A stretch of DNA of 64,000 bases from Sipunculus nudus (lineage: Eukaryota > Annelida > Sipuncula > Golfingiida > Sipunculidae): assembly GCA_026874595.1 (NCBI GenBank), contig CM049314.1:55847812-55911811 (forward strand), in the 5' to 3' direction. The notes below the pieces were generated by a model, which had not been told where the DNA came from, ran no database searches, and worked only from the letters and a program-made list of their open reading frames with translations. The translations under genes were made by a program, and so were the position numbers. Of the stretch, positions 13,541-24,699 are shown piece by piece. The first letter of the stretch is position 1. Every line of letters starts with the position of its first letter.

Positions 13541-13870
13541 TGCTACCACGTGAAATGATTTGCACGTGTATCCCCGTGCTGAGGCCAGTGTTAGCAGACG
13601 ACACCGGTATTTCCTGTGCTTTTCACCAGAGGTGGTCAATACCCGAAGAGCCAACACTTGGTGCACTTCCGGTGAACAAATTAATCTCGGTCAATCTCCG
13701 ACCTTCATCCTTGGACTGTTCCAGACTGTGGTAAGATGAAAAGTCATAATTCTGGAAACGAAGTGCATCACGCTTTTTAACATTTTCACGGCCACCTTTC
13801 TTTGCAAATATTTGTATAGTTTAAGTAGCTGACGTTCCAAGAATACTACCTGTGTTGTTATACATGATCA
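13540..13870 (+). promoter_or_regulatory. Conserved upstream block of gene copy A
   Basis: This block (GCAGACGACACCG.., then a CAGAGGT-GGTCAATACC-like run, GCCAACACTT, GTGCACTTCCGG, and TGGACTGTTCC) is repeated upstream of copy B at about 46020-46200 in shorter form. It also occurs in the orphan locus at about 34493-34790. Retention ahead of the same TATA module suggests it was duplicated with the gene and may include regulatory sequence. Function is inferred. Confidence 0.5.
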
Positions 13871-13875
13871 GTGTG

Positions 13876-13912
13876 TGACGTCATATGCTACTGTTGCAGG
13901 TGTGTATATAAA
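13876..13912 (+). promoter_or_regulatory. CRE-TATA core promoter, copy A
   Basis: A perfect CRE-like TGACGTCA lies at 13876-13883. A TATA box, TATATAAA, lies at 13905-13912, with TTGCAGG between them. The offset from CRE start to TATA start is 29 bp, the same as at copy B and the orphan locus. A transcription start about 30 bp past the TATA box would leave a leader of roughly 320 nt before the ATG at 14257. Confidence 0.7.
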
Positions 13913-14256
13913 CGTAATTCCTTTTTGTAAGATGTAATCAGATGTTATCTGTATGGTTCTTGGCAAAAACCAATCGTGAAATAACACTTATGGTATTTGC
14001 AAGGTTATAAACCTATAGACAAATATATAAATCTGATGCAGAAGACTGTAAGAAATCTCTAAAAGGTACTGGAGAAAAATATTGGAGAATTTTTTGTGTG
14101 TTGACTATTGTGTAGAAACCGGCGGTGGAAGAATTATAGTTTTTCATGACAGTACCTTCTGGGACAGTGAGAGAGTTACAGTAAAAAAGTATCAATAAAC
14201 CGAACCTTTTCTAGAAGAATAAAACAACGTTCCAAGAGGTAGACACGTGTTATAAG

Positions 14257-15730
14257 ATGGCAGGAAGGCACAGCTTGTTTCATCTGTTTATAGTTATCAC
14301 TACGACTCAAGGTAAGAAATAAAAAGAGCATATTTATATCTGTAATATCAAAATCACAAATATGCTACTACTACTGCTACTACCTCCACTATAGTAATAA
14401 CCATTAACATTATCTCTGTGATATTACAAACTGATTAATAACTTGTCATATTAATTCCAACGTCCATGACGTCAGAAAGATTCCTAGATGATCATCCTAA
14501 AATTACATTGTGTTAAGAATGTGCCATGATCAGATTACAAATTCACAGATTAGCAGGAAAGATTTTTCTCTCTCTTAAATCAGCGTAATTAGGTAAACTG
14601 TTTTTAAATCAGGTGAGCTGTTTTGAAAAGGCAATCATTATCCGGTAATCCACTAATAAAGTCTCTTCGAGATTTGAATGTATTTTTCAATTTAAATGTA
14701 CTTTTTTTTCAAATTAAATGTATTGATTTTAATTTATATGTTTTTATTCAATTTAAATGTATTTTTTCAATTTAAATGTATATTTCAATCAAAATGTATT
14801 CCAATTTGAATGAATTTTTAATTTAGTTATATAATACAATTTAAATGTAGTTTTCAAGTTAAATGTTGTTTTCATCTCTTCAAGGTGTTGTGTGGAGCCC
14901 TCCCTACAATGGGAAATATATACCTCTAAATAATATAGGGAGCGTCACAGTTGAGGCCGATGTCAACGCGTGTAAGCAAAGGTGTCTCGCCCAAGTGCCT
15001 GTCAATTGATTTTAAAACGAGTGATAACAAATGTGGCATCAATCATGTCAAACAAGGTGACGGGGTCTCCTTGTCATCAAATGCGGGCTTCGTTTATTAT
15101 GACTATATAGATGATCCTACCACCGTTAGCCCAACCACAGTGCAGACGACGTCTGTTATGGAGACTACTTCAGTTCCAATAACAACTGTAGGCATGACAT
15201 CTTCAGGTTCACCTTTGTCCACTGCGCCTGCGCGTAAGTAATTTGATAAAATCCGATCCTTATTTGTTGGTAAGCAATCACAAGTGATATTGTGAAAAAT
15301 ATATTAATGCTTGTATGAATCACCATATTTGTCATCAAACATTCTTATAATATTTTGATGCAATCTGTTTCAATGTCACCTTATTTAAGTGAAATATATG
15401 GAACAACGATGTAACAGAAAATCTGTAATGTTATTCTGTACATAGTGTGGTGTCATACTATAATTTCTTAATGCTCTTATTTCCAGCCACCCTTCGGAAA
15501 CTTTGGACTCCAATAACCCTAGGGCAGTTGCCGCCAAGGTCACCAAAAGATGTCGCTTCCGTCCCAAGCAAGACAGCGTGCGCCCTCTGGTGTGCCCCGG
15601 ATGCGTCATGCTTTGCAATCAGCTACAACCTTGAGACAAAGACCTGTCAACTTTACGATGCGGGGACACCGTCAACAGCTTGTGGGTGTCACAAACCTAT
15701 AGTCTCTATTGCAAAAGAAAATTCATTTAA
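14257..15730 (+). pseudogene. Copy A: PAN-mucin-PAN secreted protein gene with two frameshifts
   Basis: Exons by homology to copy B are 14257-14311, 14885-15233 and 15487-15730, with GT/AG junctions and phase 1 introns. Exon 1 encodes a signal peptide (MAGRHSLFHLFIVITTTQ). Exon 2 begins GVVWSPPYN and holds the PAN-like Cys module, then a Thr/Ser linker (TTVSPTTVQTTSV). Relative to copy B an 11-bp deletion sits between TGTCTC and GCCCAAG near 14987. It removes the third-Cys approach and shifts frame to an early TGA. Exon 3 restores the second module (CALWC..CFAIS..CQLYDA). Near 15661 it then lacks one base, so the conserved SLWVSQTYSLY tail falls out of frame. Either the gene is dead or these are assembly errors. 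AATAAA signals follow at 15856 and 15862. Confidence 0.75.
14361..14875 (+). repeat. Simple repeats in intron 1 of copy A
   Basis: A short (CTA)n stretch lies at about 14363-14390, matching the longer (ACT)n stretch in intron 1 of copy B. A run of about nine diverged AT-rich units (TTCAATTTAAATGTA-like, about 20 bp) lies at about 14678-14870. Confidence 0.7.
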
Positions 15731-15855
15731 ACGTGTGGACTTGAATGACAAAGTTTCTGTGTGTTTTACATTTTTATGTTACATAACAGTGTATTTACTA
15801 ATACAAGTTTTACATAGACATATTTCTAGTTCTTATAAGATACATGTCCTACAGA

Positions 15856-15867
15856 AATAAAAATAAA
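15856..15867 (+). terminator. Polyadenylation signals, copy A
   Basis: Two AATAAA hexamers sit at 15856-15861 and 15862-15867, about 130 bp after the homologous stop position. They suit a 3' end, although the gene is frame-broken. Confidence 0.5.
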
Positions 15868-16020
15868 AAATATACAAATTATTGAGTTACACCTCAACAT
15901 TGTTTGATCTTCAGGGGATCGATCGTTAATCAGAGCAGCGGAACAAATAATCAGGCGGATACCGATGTTTCCTGTGTGAACGATAGGGTATTTGACTACC
16001 ATGGCGAATTAAATCCTCCT

Positions 16021-16460
16021 ATGTTATGATATCCCAGGTGGTCAGGTTTTGTGGTCCTGTGTATTGTTATTACAGGTGGTCAGTTTTGTGGTCATGTGTA
16101 TTGATATCCAAGGTGGTCAGGTTCTGTGGTCCTGTGTAATGAAATCCCAGAAGGTCAGGTTTTTTTGGTCCTATGTTATGATATCCCAGGTGGTCAGGTT
16201 TTGTGGTCCTGTGTATTGTTATCACAGGTGGTCAGATTTTTGCGGTCCTGTGTATTGATATCCAAGGTGGTCAGGTTTTGTGGTGCTGTGTAATGATATT
16301 CAGGTGGTCAAGTTTTGTGGTTCTGTGTAATGATAATCCGGCTTGTCAGTTTTTTCGATCCTGTGTAATGATATCCAAGGAGGTCAGGTTTTGTGGTCAT
16401 GTGTTATGATATCCCAGGTCAGGTATTGAGGTCCTGTGTAATTATATCCCAGGTGGTCAC
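16021..16460 (+). repeat. Minisatellite, about 11 units of about 39 bp
   Basis: The unit approximates GGTGGTCAGGTTTTGTGGTC plus CTGTGTAATGATATCCCA, with substitutions and small indels among copies. The array starts about 150 bp past the copy A polyadenylation signals. Open frames across it are repeat artefacts. Confidence 0.85.
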
Positions 16461-16760
16461 GTTGACGGTTCTTAAGGGAGGCTTTCTCGGTGCCGTTCAA
16501 GCGTTTCCGATGTCCCAATGAGAGTTCAGACTCTACGATGCCATTAACTATAAAATTATACCGACTTTATGTCAAAGCCTTCACTTATTTCTTATATCGA
16601 GGTGACTTGAAGTGAAATTATCCAGAAATTGAAAATAATTAATCATTTAATCAGAGTGAGAATTTCTCACTCCCACTTTGTGGGGTCGCCGCCTTAACTT
16701 ACCAGTAATTTTGTGGATTTTGATGAAACTCTACTGAATTATTAAGCAATATTTTATATA

Positions 16761-16801
<41 letters not shown>

Positions 16802-18150
16802 TAAACTTATCCAGTTAGGTCAAGTTGCAGGTTATGCTTAACATAAAATGTAAATAAAGGAAACATAGGCTGTTTTCACATATAACTATTTTCACATTTA
16901 AATTTCCATATATATTTTTAACAGCAGTATATCTGGCATTCCAGTAACGGCTAACAGAACTGTTGACTAAGTAAGGTTACATTCCTCCATATGGACGTCT
17001 TTATTTCTTCTAACCATTTTTTAAAATCCACCAGAAAGTGTTTAGTTATTTCTTAATAAAAAAGATAACAACAAACGTTTGTTTATTTCGGAACATAATA
17101 AACAATCTTTAGTATTACTTTTATTCAATTTATATAAGAATAGATTTAAAAGCTAAATTTTATGTATAAACTTAATCTGGAAATCTCCCAGTTTCTCTGA
17201 AATTGTATTATTTTAAGTTTCTAATTGCTTTCTTCACGACAATACCATCCTATATCTTGTCTCTAAATCTGAATTATATTTCTAGTTTCATATATACTTT
17301 TAAAAATAATCTTCCTGTATATCTCCTGCGAAACATTTTCCATCTTCCTAATGTTTCATTACATTCTACTCTGATTAAATATCCAGTTGTTGTTTTCATC
17401 TTGCAAGGATTATATATTCTAAATGGTTTTAATGTCCTATCTTATCTTAATTAAATCAGCGAATCTCAAAAGGGCGTAATTATTTAACTGTTTCTTTGAA
17501 ATATCTCTTGCACTTGTAATACTAGCAACATGTTGTGTTTTAATGTAGGCATTTAACCTCTATTTATTTTAATATTAGAAATTTAACCAGAGAGTTTGGG
17601 AATACGTATCTGTGGGTGAATTGGTACACTAGTAGTTATAAATACACCATGCCTCTTATACTTTACGCTCTGAACACAGCACGTGACCTTCTGGTGACCT
17701 TCCACTCACACGCTATGAGAAATAGCCTGATTCTTCAGGTTTGGCAAGATGCCAAACACCCAGGTCAGTTTGCATTGGGTAAAGTAAAATATGATTGGCT
17801 CTGGGTTTAAACAAATCTGCAGAACTGGTAGAAGAAATCTGATTGGCTAAGCATGTAAACAAACCTGGCAAGCTCGTGTAGCACGGCAAGAGGGGGAATA
17901 TGCAGACAGTGGGGGATAAATGACCTCAGGCTACACCAGCAAGTCAGTATAGAAACTTGAAAGTTGACAATTGCATCATGTGTATTCAAACTGAGGGTGG
18001 AAAACGTCTGTGCTACCAAGCGTTTTCCACCGCAGTGCAAAGTGGCCGGTATCTAGAAGAACATTTGACTGTGCTGGTGATATACCTGCAATGTGATTGG
18101 TTAATAATTACCCAGGGAGAATTCCACAGAGACAGCACCGCCTGGAGGAC
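16460..18150. other. Unannotated DNA with a TG/TA microsatellite
   Basis: A TATATGTGTGTGTATATA.. tract occupies about 16755-16798. A hydrophobic frame at 17203-17454 is AT-biased and lacks a recognisable domain. Text at 17780-18150 contains several GATTGG words but nothing I can name. Confidence 0.45.
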
Positions 18151-18349
18151 AAACCTGGGGGCATGATCTCGAAACGTTTTCTTTATCGATCGTTAGTTAT
18201 ATTAACGAATGCACTAACTAGGGACTTAACGAAACCCTAACGAGGGTATCTCGAAGGTGTTCGTTAGGGCATCGTAATGCATATTTATCGTTAGTTAACT
18301 AACGATCGTTAACCTTTCAAAAAGGGTCTCGTTAGCTCTTCTGGGAACA

Positions 18350-19930
18350 TCCGATGTGCCTAGAAAGTTTGCTTTAGACTGGTTTCCCTCTCAAGATAGG
18401 TCCCGAGAGGCTCTAGAAAACGACAACATGGGCTATTTTGCAACAAACCTATGGCAGATGTTCATACTGATATACACAGTGTTGCTACATCTAATTTTAA
18501 TCAGTCGGTCAACTTTATTTTAGAATGCGTTTGTTTTGAACGGTTTGATAGAGGATGAAACCAGTCATAGCCAATGTTTCCGTTTCTATCCGCCTAAAAT
18601 TATGTTGACAATAGTCAGCATTCAATCAAAACAGAAATCTGCTGACCGAAAGTTGTCAGGAGACAGCGTAGGCCAATGATTTCATGCGCATGCAAGGCTG
18701 ACATGAGCGTTTTGACACATTTACTGAACAAAAGCCACCAAGCAGTGAGCAGTTTTCGGGTGAAGGCCTATACCCTTTCATTTCTTCAATAATTAACCGA
18801 CATTATATGGAGCTAGAAAAATATTAACACGGTTAGTTGGTTCATTTAAGTCTATATATGGATGACTTATTTTTAAGAATTATTTTATATTTTTTTTCAA
18901 ATATCCTGCTTCATACGGCAATTTAAAAGCTGACTATAAGGCCAAAAAAAAAATAAAATAAAGGTATGGTTCTCAGACACTTTTTTCTCAGAAATTAGTG
19001 CGGGCGGGCGGTATTTTATTTTTGACCTTTTTTGTATGTTTCAATTAAAATGTCATATGATCAGGGAAAAGCATGAAAATAACAATTTTTTCAGCGAAAC
19101 AGGTAAAAGCTCTACATTAATAATAATATTATTATTCTTGAAAGATATATTCAAAATAAAATTTTTTGATGAGTGGGATTAAAATTGACGTGGGCGATGC
19201 CTGAGAAAATCATACCTATTATTTTTTTGCCTCAAATGTAAACGCTAGAAACCTTTTATGTGTGCACTTGCTCTCTGTCTCACAACCACCAGCGCCACCT
19301 TTTGGGGGGGGGGGGGGGGGTTCTCAACTAATAATCTCAAAAGTTTTCATATTTTGGCAATTATTTTTAAATAAACCCATTGACATACACATTTTTGTTT
19401 AAAATAAGATGACATTTAATTCTGCAAGATTATTTAGAATATTATGAAAAATACATAGGTCAGTTTTCTAAGATATGCAACTTTTGATTCCCCCTTAGTT
19501 ATAATATCATATTAAAACCCACCACAAGTGTGAATTTTCAAATTCATATACTGCAAAAACACATTGACCCCAGATTAAATTTCATAATTTTACAAAGTAT
19601 GCCTTGTAGATATCATGTGCAAAATATTTAAGAAATTCCATTGGTAGTTTAAACTGTCAAGTTCCCCCTCAAACTCTTTAAGCCTTCTAGGTTAAATATA
19701 TCATATGGTAATGTGTTTCTTTTGTCATTCAAAGTAATAATTAATATTATATTTGATTTTGGGATTAGCATGTAAAGAATGCATGTATGCGCAGTATATT
19801 ATGTTTCTCTGTTTATAAAGTTATGTTATTATTTCATCTAAATACAAATGTGTGCATATTTATAATTATTGATATCTCCATGACGTTTCTACGGAGCCCG
19901 GGAGACGATATAGTAAAAAAATATATTTAT
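18350..19930. other. Interior of the TIR element, no gene
   Basis: AT-rich filler with a G tract at 19302-19320 and no supported coding sequence. A phrase around 18960-19210 repeats weakly (CAGAAATTAGTGCGGGCGG and GGTATGGTTCTCAGACA) but is not ordered. Confidence 0.4.
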
Positions 19931-19934
19931 TTAT

Positions 19935-20155
19935 TCGTGCGCTACTAATTCGTGCGTACGAATTACTAGGTGTGAAAAATATATTTTCAAGGTGGAAAAA
20001 AATATTTATTAATTCATGCACACGAATTACTAATTCGTGCGCGCGAATTAGTGGTCAATGAGAATAGCTTTCTTATGTTGCGGACTCAATGCTTATTGGC
20101 TACTATTTCGTGCGCATGAATTAATAACTCGTCCGCACGAATCACTAGCCAATGA
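19935..20155. repeat. Cluster of CGTGCGCACG-type palindromes
   Basis: Five or more diverged copies of (A)ATTCGTGCGCACGAATTA occur within about 220 bp (around 19936, 19957, 20017, 20031, 20105 and 20128), several as near-perfect palindromes such as CGTGCGCGCGAATT. Interspersed CCAATGA/TTGGCTA words repeat too. This may be the remnant of a MITE or a satellite-like unit. Confidence 0.6.
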
Positions 20156-20564
20156 AAAGCAAGCACACATCGACTTAGTCTAGGCACAGGCTGGTAGATT
20201 CTGCGAGCACACCCGGTTGTCAAAATGGAGCCCACCGACTTCCGACAATTTCGTGATTTTCCATACCTTGAAAAATTCGGAACTCTATTGTGCTTGAATG
20301 TAGAAAGGGCTATCAGACCCATATACTCAGTGTCGTGCAAAGTGGAACATTTCTAATGCTTTCTTTGGTAAAAAAACGCCAACGTACATTATCATCTTTG
20401 GAGCAATATGGGAACATAATTGTAGTCAAAGTCGATCAGGTTGAATTTTTTAACAGTTAGTTCGCTTCACAAAGTAACTACAGTTACAGTTCTCAATCGC
20501 CATTTGATGATGTTGCTACATTGCAAAATACACATAAACTAGGTGAAATGAGCTTCACAGAAAC

Positions 20565-21570
20565 GGAGGTATCTCATGTCTTATTTGGGATTCACCTTAA
20601 CTGATTCGCTTTCCTGGCAGGAACATATAAACATAATATGATTGAAAACCAATAAGCGTTTGGAAAAAATTGTAATATTATAAATTCCATTTCTCTATAA
20701 AAGTTTTAGATCGTATGTATAAATCATTAATACGGCAAGTGTTGGAGTATGATAATTTAATATTTAACAATTGTTCTGTCAGACAGTCATATCCACTGGA
20801 GAGTATACAACGAGTATAATAATAATAATAATATATTTAATTTATATAGCGCTAATTCAACCAAATAGTTATCAAAAGCGCTTTACAAGACACAAAGCAC
20901 AGTTTTTCTAAAACATAAAATGTAGATTCCTACTAAAACAAAGATTCCTAAAAGTTAAACCCTAATTCCTAAGAACTACCAAAAGCTAATATAAAAAGGT
21001 AAGTTTTAAGATTTCTTTTAAAAGAAGCTAAAGATGGTGAAGCTCTGATTGAGTGCGGAAGTTCATTCCACAACCTTGGTGCCACAGCTGAGAAAGCTCT
21101 CGAACGACACATCTCACTTCGTGCTTTAGGAATCACTAAAAGCCCTTGGTCAGATGACCTAAGCTGCCTGACTGGCACATAAAAAGTTAAGAGGTCCCTA
21201 ATGTAAATAGGCGATTGACCATTTATCCAGTATCCATGTACTGGAGCGCTCTCGTCGACTACCAGCACTGGACCTGTGTTAAAAGAGCTATGGTGTTTTA
21301 GTCTAAAAATAAGAATAGACCTAGCTATACTATCCACATTTTATGAAATGTTTAATGGACTAACGCTCCAGATTATTTGCATGCTTTATATATTACCTCA
21401 AACTCTGTCTTATGCTCAGCCCTACAGTCCGCGCAAATCGCATTTGCTAAGGATATACCGAGGTCCGCACGGAAAGAATGACGCTTTTCTTTCTTTCCAA
21501 AAGCCTGCAAACTACTGAACAGTCTTCCAATTCCATGAAATTAACCTTACTTGGTTACAACTAGGTGCCA
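20565..21570 (+). mobile_element. Decayed LINE reverse-transcriptase C-terminus, plus strand, interrupted
   Basis: The left part encodes LGFTLTDSLSWQEHINII, then KTNKRL. It continues with MYKSLIRQVLEYDNLIF, NNCS and LESIQR, the post-catalytic RT region of jockey/CR1-type non-LTR elements (family knowledge). The frame contains stops. After the minus-strand insertion it resumes near 21325 with STFYEMFNGL, AQPYSPRKSH and GKNDAFLSF, the usual C-terminal end. Both halves are in the same orientation, so one element was probably split by the LINE at about 20815-21320. The 5' part, including the catalytic core, is absent. Confidence 0.7.
20815..21320 (-). mobile_element. 5'-truncated L2/CR1/Rex-like LINE 3' end, nested
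   Basis: Read on the minus strand it encodes the RT C-terminal signature: SPIYIRDLLTFYVPVR, then LRSSDQGLLVIP, RAFSAVAPRLWNELP and SFKRNLKTYLF. It is followed by a 3' tail with TGTAAAGCGCTTT and AGCGCTATATAAAT, ending in a (TTA)n run. This tail and motif set is characteristic of L2/CR1/Rex-like elements in fish and invertebrates. The C-terminal frame of about 90 codons is open, so it is younger than the LINE it interrupts. It sits inside the 18158-21882 TIR element. Confidence 0.8.
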
Positions 21571-21889
21571 TGTCATAAAGGGGAGGTCCAATTTTTATAA
21601 ATTACTCAATCATAAATACAGACTTTTTGGTTCAATTATAAGAATATAAATACAACATAAATATGAAACATGAATTGAAATTTTAGCGTAAAAGTCCATC
21701 TCTCAATCACTGACACCTTAACGAAATCCTAACGCACAGTCCAGACCATTCGTTAAAATAACGAAGATTTCGCCGAGTTAACGAAAAAGGCAAATTAACG
21801 ATTTTGTTCGAGATACCCAAGTTTATCGTTAAAACCCCTTTACGAATTCGTTAACCTAACGAACGCTTCGAGATCATGCCCCCTGACCG

Positions 21890-24090
21890 GCAACCGCGGT
21901 TTAATGCAGCGGGTAGTGTAGCGAATAGTTGAGCATAGCTGCTTTTGGAGCGTACTTATACTTGTGCTAAAAGCTGGTTGCATGTATCAATAAAGTTCTC
22001 AATGTGTGTTTAAGTTACCTCCCCTCCCCTAAGTCACTTGTCTCCATCCATTCCACAGAGAGCCATTCAAAATCTTCCTACAATCGACTATGCTTGAACC
22101 CCCTTTCATTTAAGCGTCTACATAGGTATTCCTTTAATTTTACCTGGCTTCTTTCCCCCAGAAGAATACTAACATAGTTGACCGAGTTATTTTGTTTTTC
22201 TTTATAACTTTTTTCTTACCAGAGAGGAGGATTACTGAGGATTTCATCAAAATTGATTTCTATCACCTTTGTATATTAATTCCTAAAAATTCGACCGGTT
22301 CTGTGCACTATTGCAAGTCGGAATTCTTGATACTTTCATGTTGTCTTGTATCCTCTGTTATTGGCATTATTATTGTTTTCTCCCGATTTACTTTGAGACT
22401 AGTTATTTTTTCATAAAAAGACTGCCTGACCAGTGAAGCTCATTGCTGTGTTATCTACACATTTTTTTTTCATATTTTTTTATTACACATTTTAGTTTAA
22501 AGCTAATATTGTTCATAATATTTCCTAATGCGTATAAAGTAGTGAATTTAGACGCAATTTTTCTAATCTTTCCTTTCGCATAGTCAGTGCAAGTGTCCCG
22601 TGTCAAATGAATATTTGATAGCAGTGTCACACCCTGATGAGGGCGGAATCCAGGTTCATACAATTAAAAAAATAAAGGGGTGGGGGGGGGGGGGGGGGGG
22701 GGCTAACTGGCTGAAATTTGCGCGGTCACACAAACACAAAAAAAGCACGACTGGAGTAGATAAAAAAATTATTATGTTTCAGATACACAGTTACACTTAC
22801 GTTTTACTGAAGGCACAAAAGGAAAAAACGACACAATGAGTCCAGATTAAAACAAATTCACGGCGTCCTCTGCAAGGCCGCCTCGGCCGAGATCATGTCA
22901 CCACAGTCATGCACTGATTCTTTCATGTAATCCACAGTGAACACGGTAAACTTCACAACAACACAGCAGATCCCTTACTTTTCTTAGATTTTAGAGGATA
23001 GGTCTTACAAAAGTCTTACTTTTTGTTTCACAAAAAAACTGAATTAATATTATTTCAGTTTTGAATCGTGAAGGAGGCAAATACTTGGATACAATAAACC
23101 TACAATTAGCTACTTTTTCAAAGCTTGTTTCCGTATTTAACTGCATGTCAGACAGTTTCATGTTTGCAGGTTCTTGTATATTCATGTATGAATATTGACA
23201 GCACTGAAAAAAAGTTGATTATTTTGCGGGACTCATCTTCATAAGGATAGCAGGGCTCGGATGATCATTAAAATGTGCTTGAAAGCGTAATAGGTATATT
23301 TGGATACGTGCTTGAAAATGGAAGTTGAAATAAATATTTGTGTGTGAGTTGGTGTACAGAAGAAGCTTCAGCGATTTCTAAACCATCCAGCATTTATATA
23401 ACCCTGTAAGCCTATATCAGAACACGGCATGAACTGAAGTGCGTTTTCTGTAACTCTGCGTGATTTAGGCTCATACTGCTCGTCGACATATCAGCAAGCT
23501 GAATTGTTCGATATCGAATGGGATTTGACATAAGAAAGTTTGCCCCCAAAAAGTTAATACATTTGAATATTTACGTTGACAGTATTGTAGAAATATAACG
23601 TTGACAAATTTACCTTCTTTGTGGTCAAGGACATCTTTCCGGGCACGTATGACCATTGTATAATTCATAATTAATTTAATGGATGACTGGTAAAATCAGT
23701 TACAAGGAATCATATTTTGTCAAATTTACGGCATAAAGTACGAGCTAGTTTATGCTGCTTCGGAAAGGTGGAGCGCGGGAAAGTTCAACGGTGTTACCAT
23801 TTTATATAGTATGTAGGCCTAGGTCGGCGGGCTTACACTGCATATATAACAAATAAAGTCTGCGCTGTAAAATAGGTTTGAAATGTTTGAGCATTGAAAT
23901 AACGAGCTATAATTGCTCCACAGATGCTCCTCTAATTTCTGTATGCCTATAAATTTATGCATTAGGATTAGAACATTTTAAATATGTATTGTGTCCGCGT
24001 TGCATACGCGGGAGGAGCATATATCGGTGTCAGCAATGATAGGCCTACAGGCTATATCACCAAATACTGCATGTATGATAAACTCGGTAT
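21890..24090. other. Unannotated DNA
   Basis: A G homopolymer with few interruptions lies at about 22679-22702. The CAATAAAGTTCTC near 21990 looks like a polyadenylation signal, but no upstream gene is recognised. Nothing else is supported. Confidence 0.4.
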
Positions 24091-24094
24091 TCCA

Positions 24095-24612
24095 AAATAT
24101 GCATGACCATCAAGAAATCTATTTTGTTTGTCGTAAATTAATTTTTATCATACTGCCCTTGCATTTAAGAACTCATTTTGCCCACGTATATTACGGTATT
24201 CCCGATGCAAACGATGTCAATGTCATCCAACTGCATTTTTCCGAACGTAGCCCCGATACTTTTTGAACGTCCAAGCACACCTGCTCTCGTCACAAGAATC
24301 TTGGCGGGGACTAGTGGTTTTTGCAGTAGATCGCGCTTATACAGAAGGTATTTCGAAAATATACATGAACATCAAGAAATCTATTTTGTTGGTCGTAAAT
24401 TAAATTTTATCTTATCGCTCTCGCATTTCAGAACGTTTTGCCCACATATTACGGTCTGCCCAATGTTAACGATGTCAGTGTCATCCAACTGCATTTTCCA
24501 AACGTATCCCCGTGAATTTTTGAACGTACAAGCTCGCTTGCTCTCTTTACAAATACCTCACTCTTTGGCGGGCACCTGCGATTTTGCAGTAGAACGCGCT
24601 AATACAGCAGGA
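24095..24612 (+). repeat. Tandem duplication of about 260 bp
   Basis: Two diverged copies share CATCAAGAAATCTATTTTGTT (24109 and 24371), CGTAAATTAA, TTTTGCCCAC and TGTCATCCAACTGCATTTT. They end in GCGGG..TTTTGCAGTAGA-CGCGCT. A 167-codon frame spans both copies, but its reading frame is not the same in each, so I regard it as fortuitous. Confidence 0.75.
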
Positions 24613-24699
24613 TATCCCTGGTCACTCTCGCGGCATGGTACATCACGGTTATGCGTCAGCGAATATGTCATATCAAATTGACCGCTGTGTTGTTTTTTG

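Larger units (their letters stand above)
18158..21882. mobile_element. TIR element of about 3.7 kb with CGTTA-rich arms
   Basis: The ends are inverted copies. GGGGCATGATCTCGAA at 18158 pairs with the reverse complement ending at 21882 (16 identical bases). The similarity extends in diverged form over about 170-190 bp per arm, rich in CGTTA and TTAACG words and sharing GGGTATCTCGAA. CTG flanks both ends (18155-18157 and 21883-21885) and may be a 3-bp target duplication, though chance cannot be excluded. No transposase is visible, so it is non-autonomous. The interior carries a palindrome cluster and two nested LINE fragments. Three-bp duplications occur in PIF/Harbinger, but the superfamily is not established. 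Confidence 0.7.

Noticed and set aside
17203-17454. Hydrophobic 83-codon frame as a membrane protein
   Set aside because: The hydrophobicity comes from AT-rich codons; there is no splice or domain support.
24178-24681. 167-codon frame
   Set aside because: It runs over two copies of a duplicated non-coding segment in different phases, with no domain similarity.
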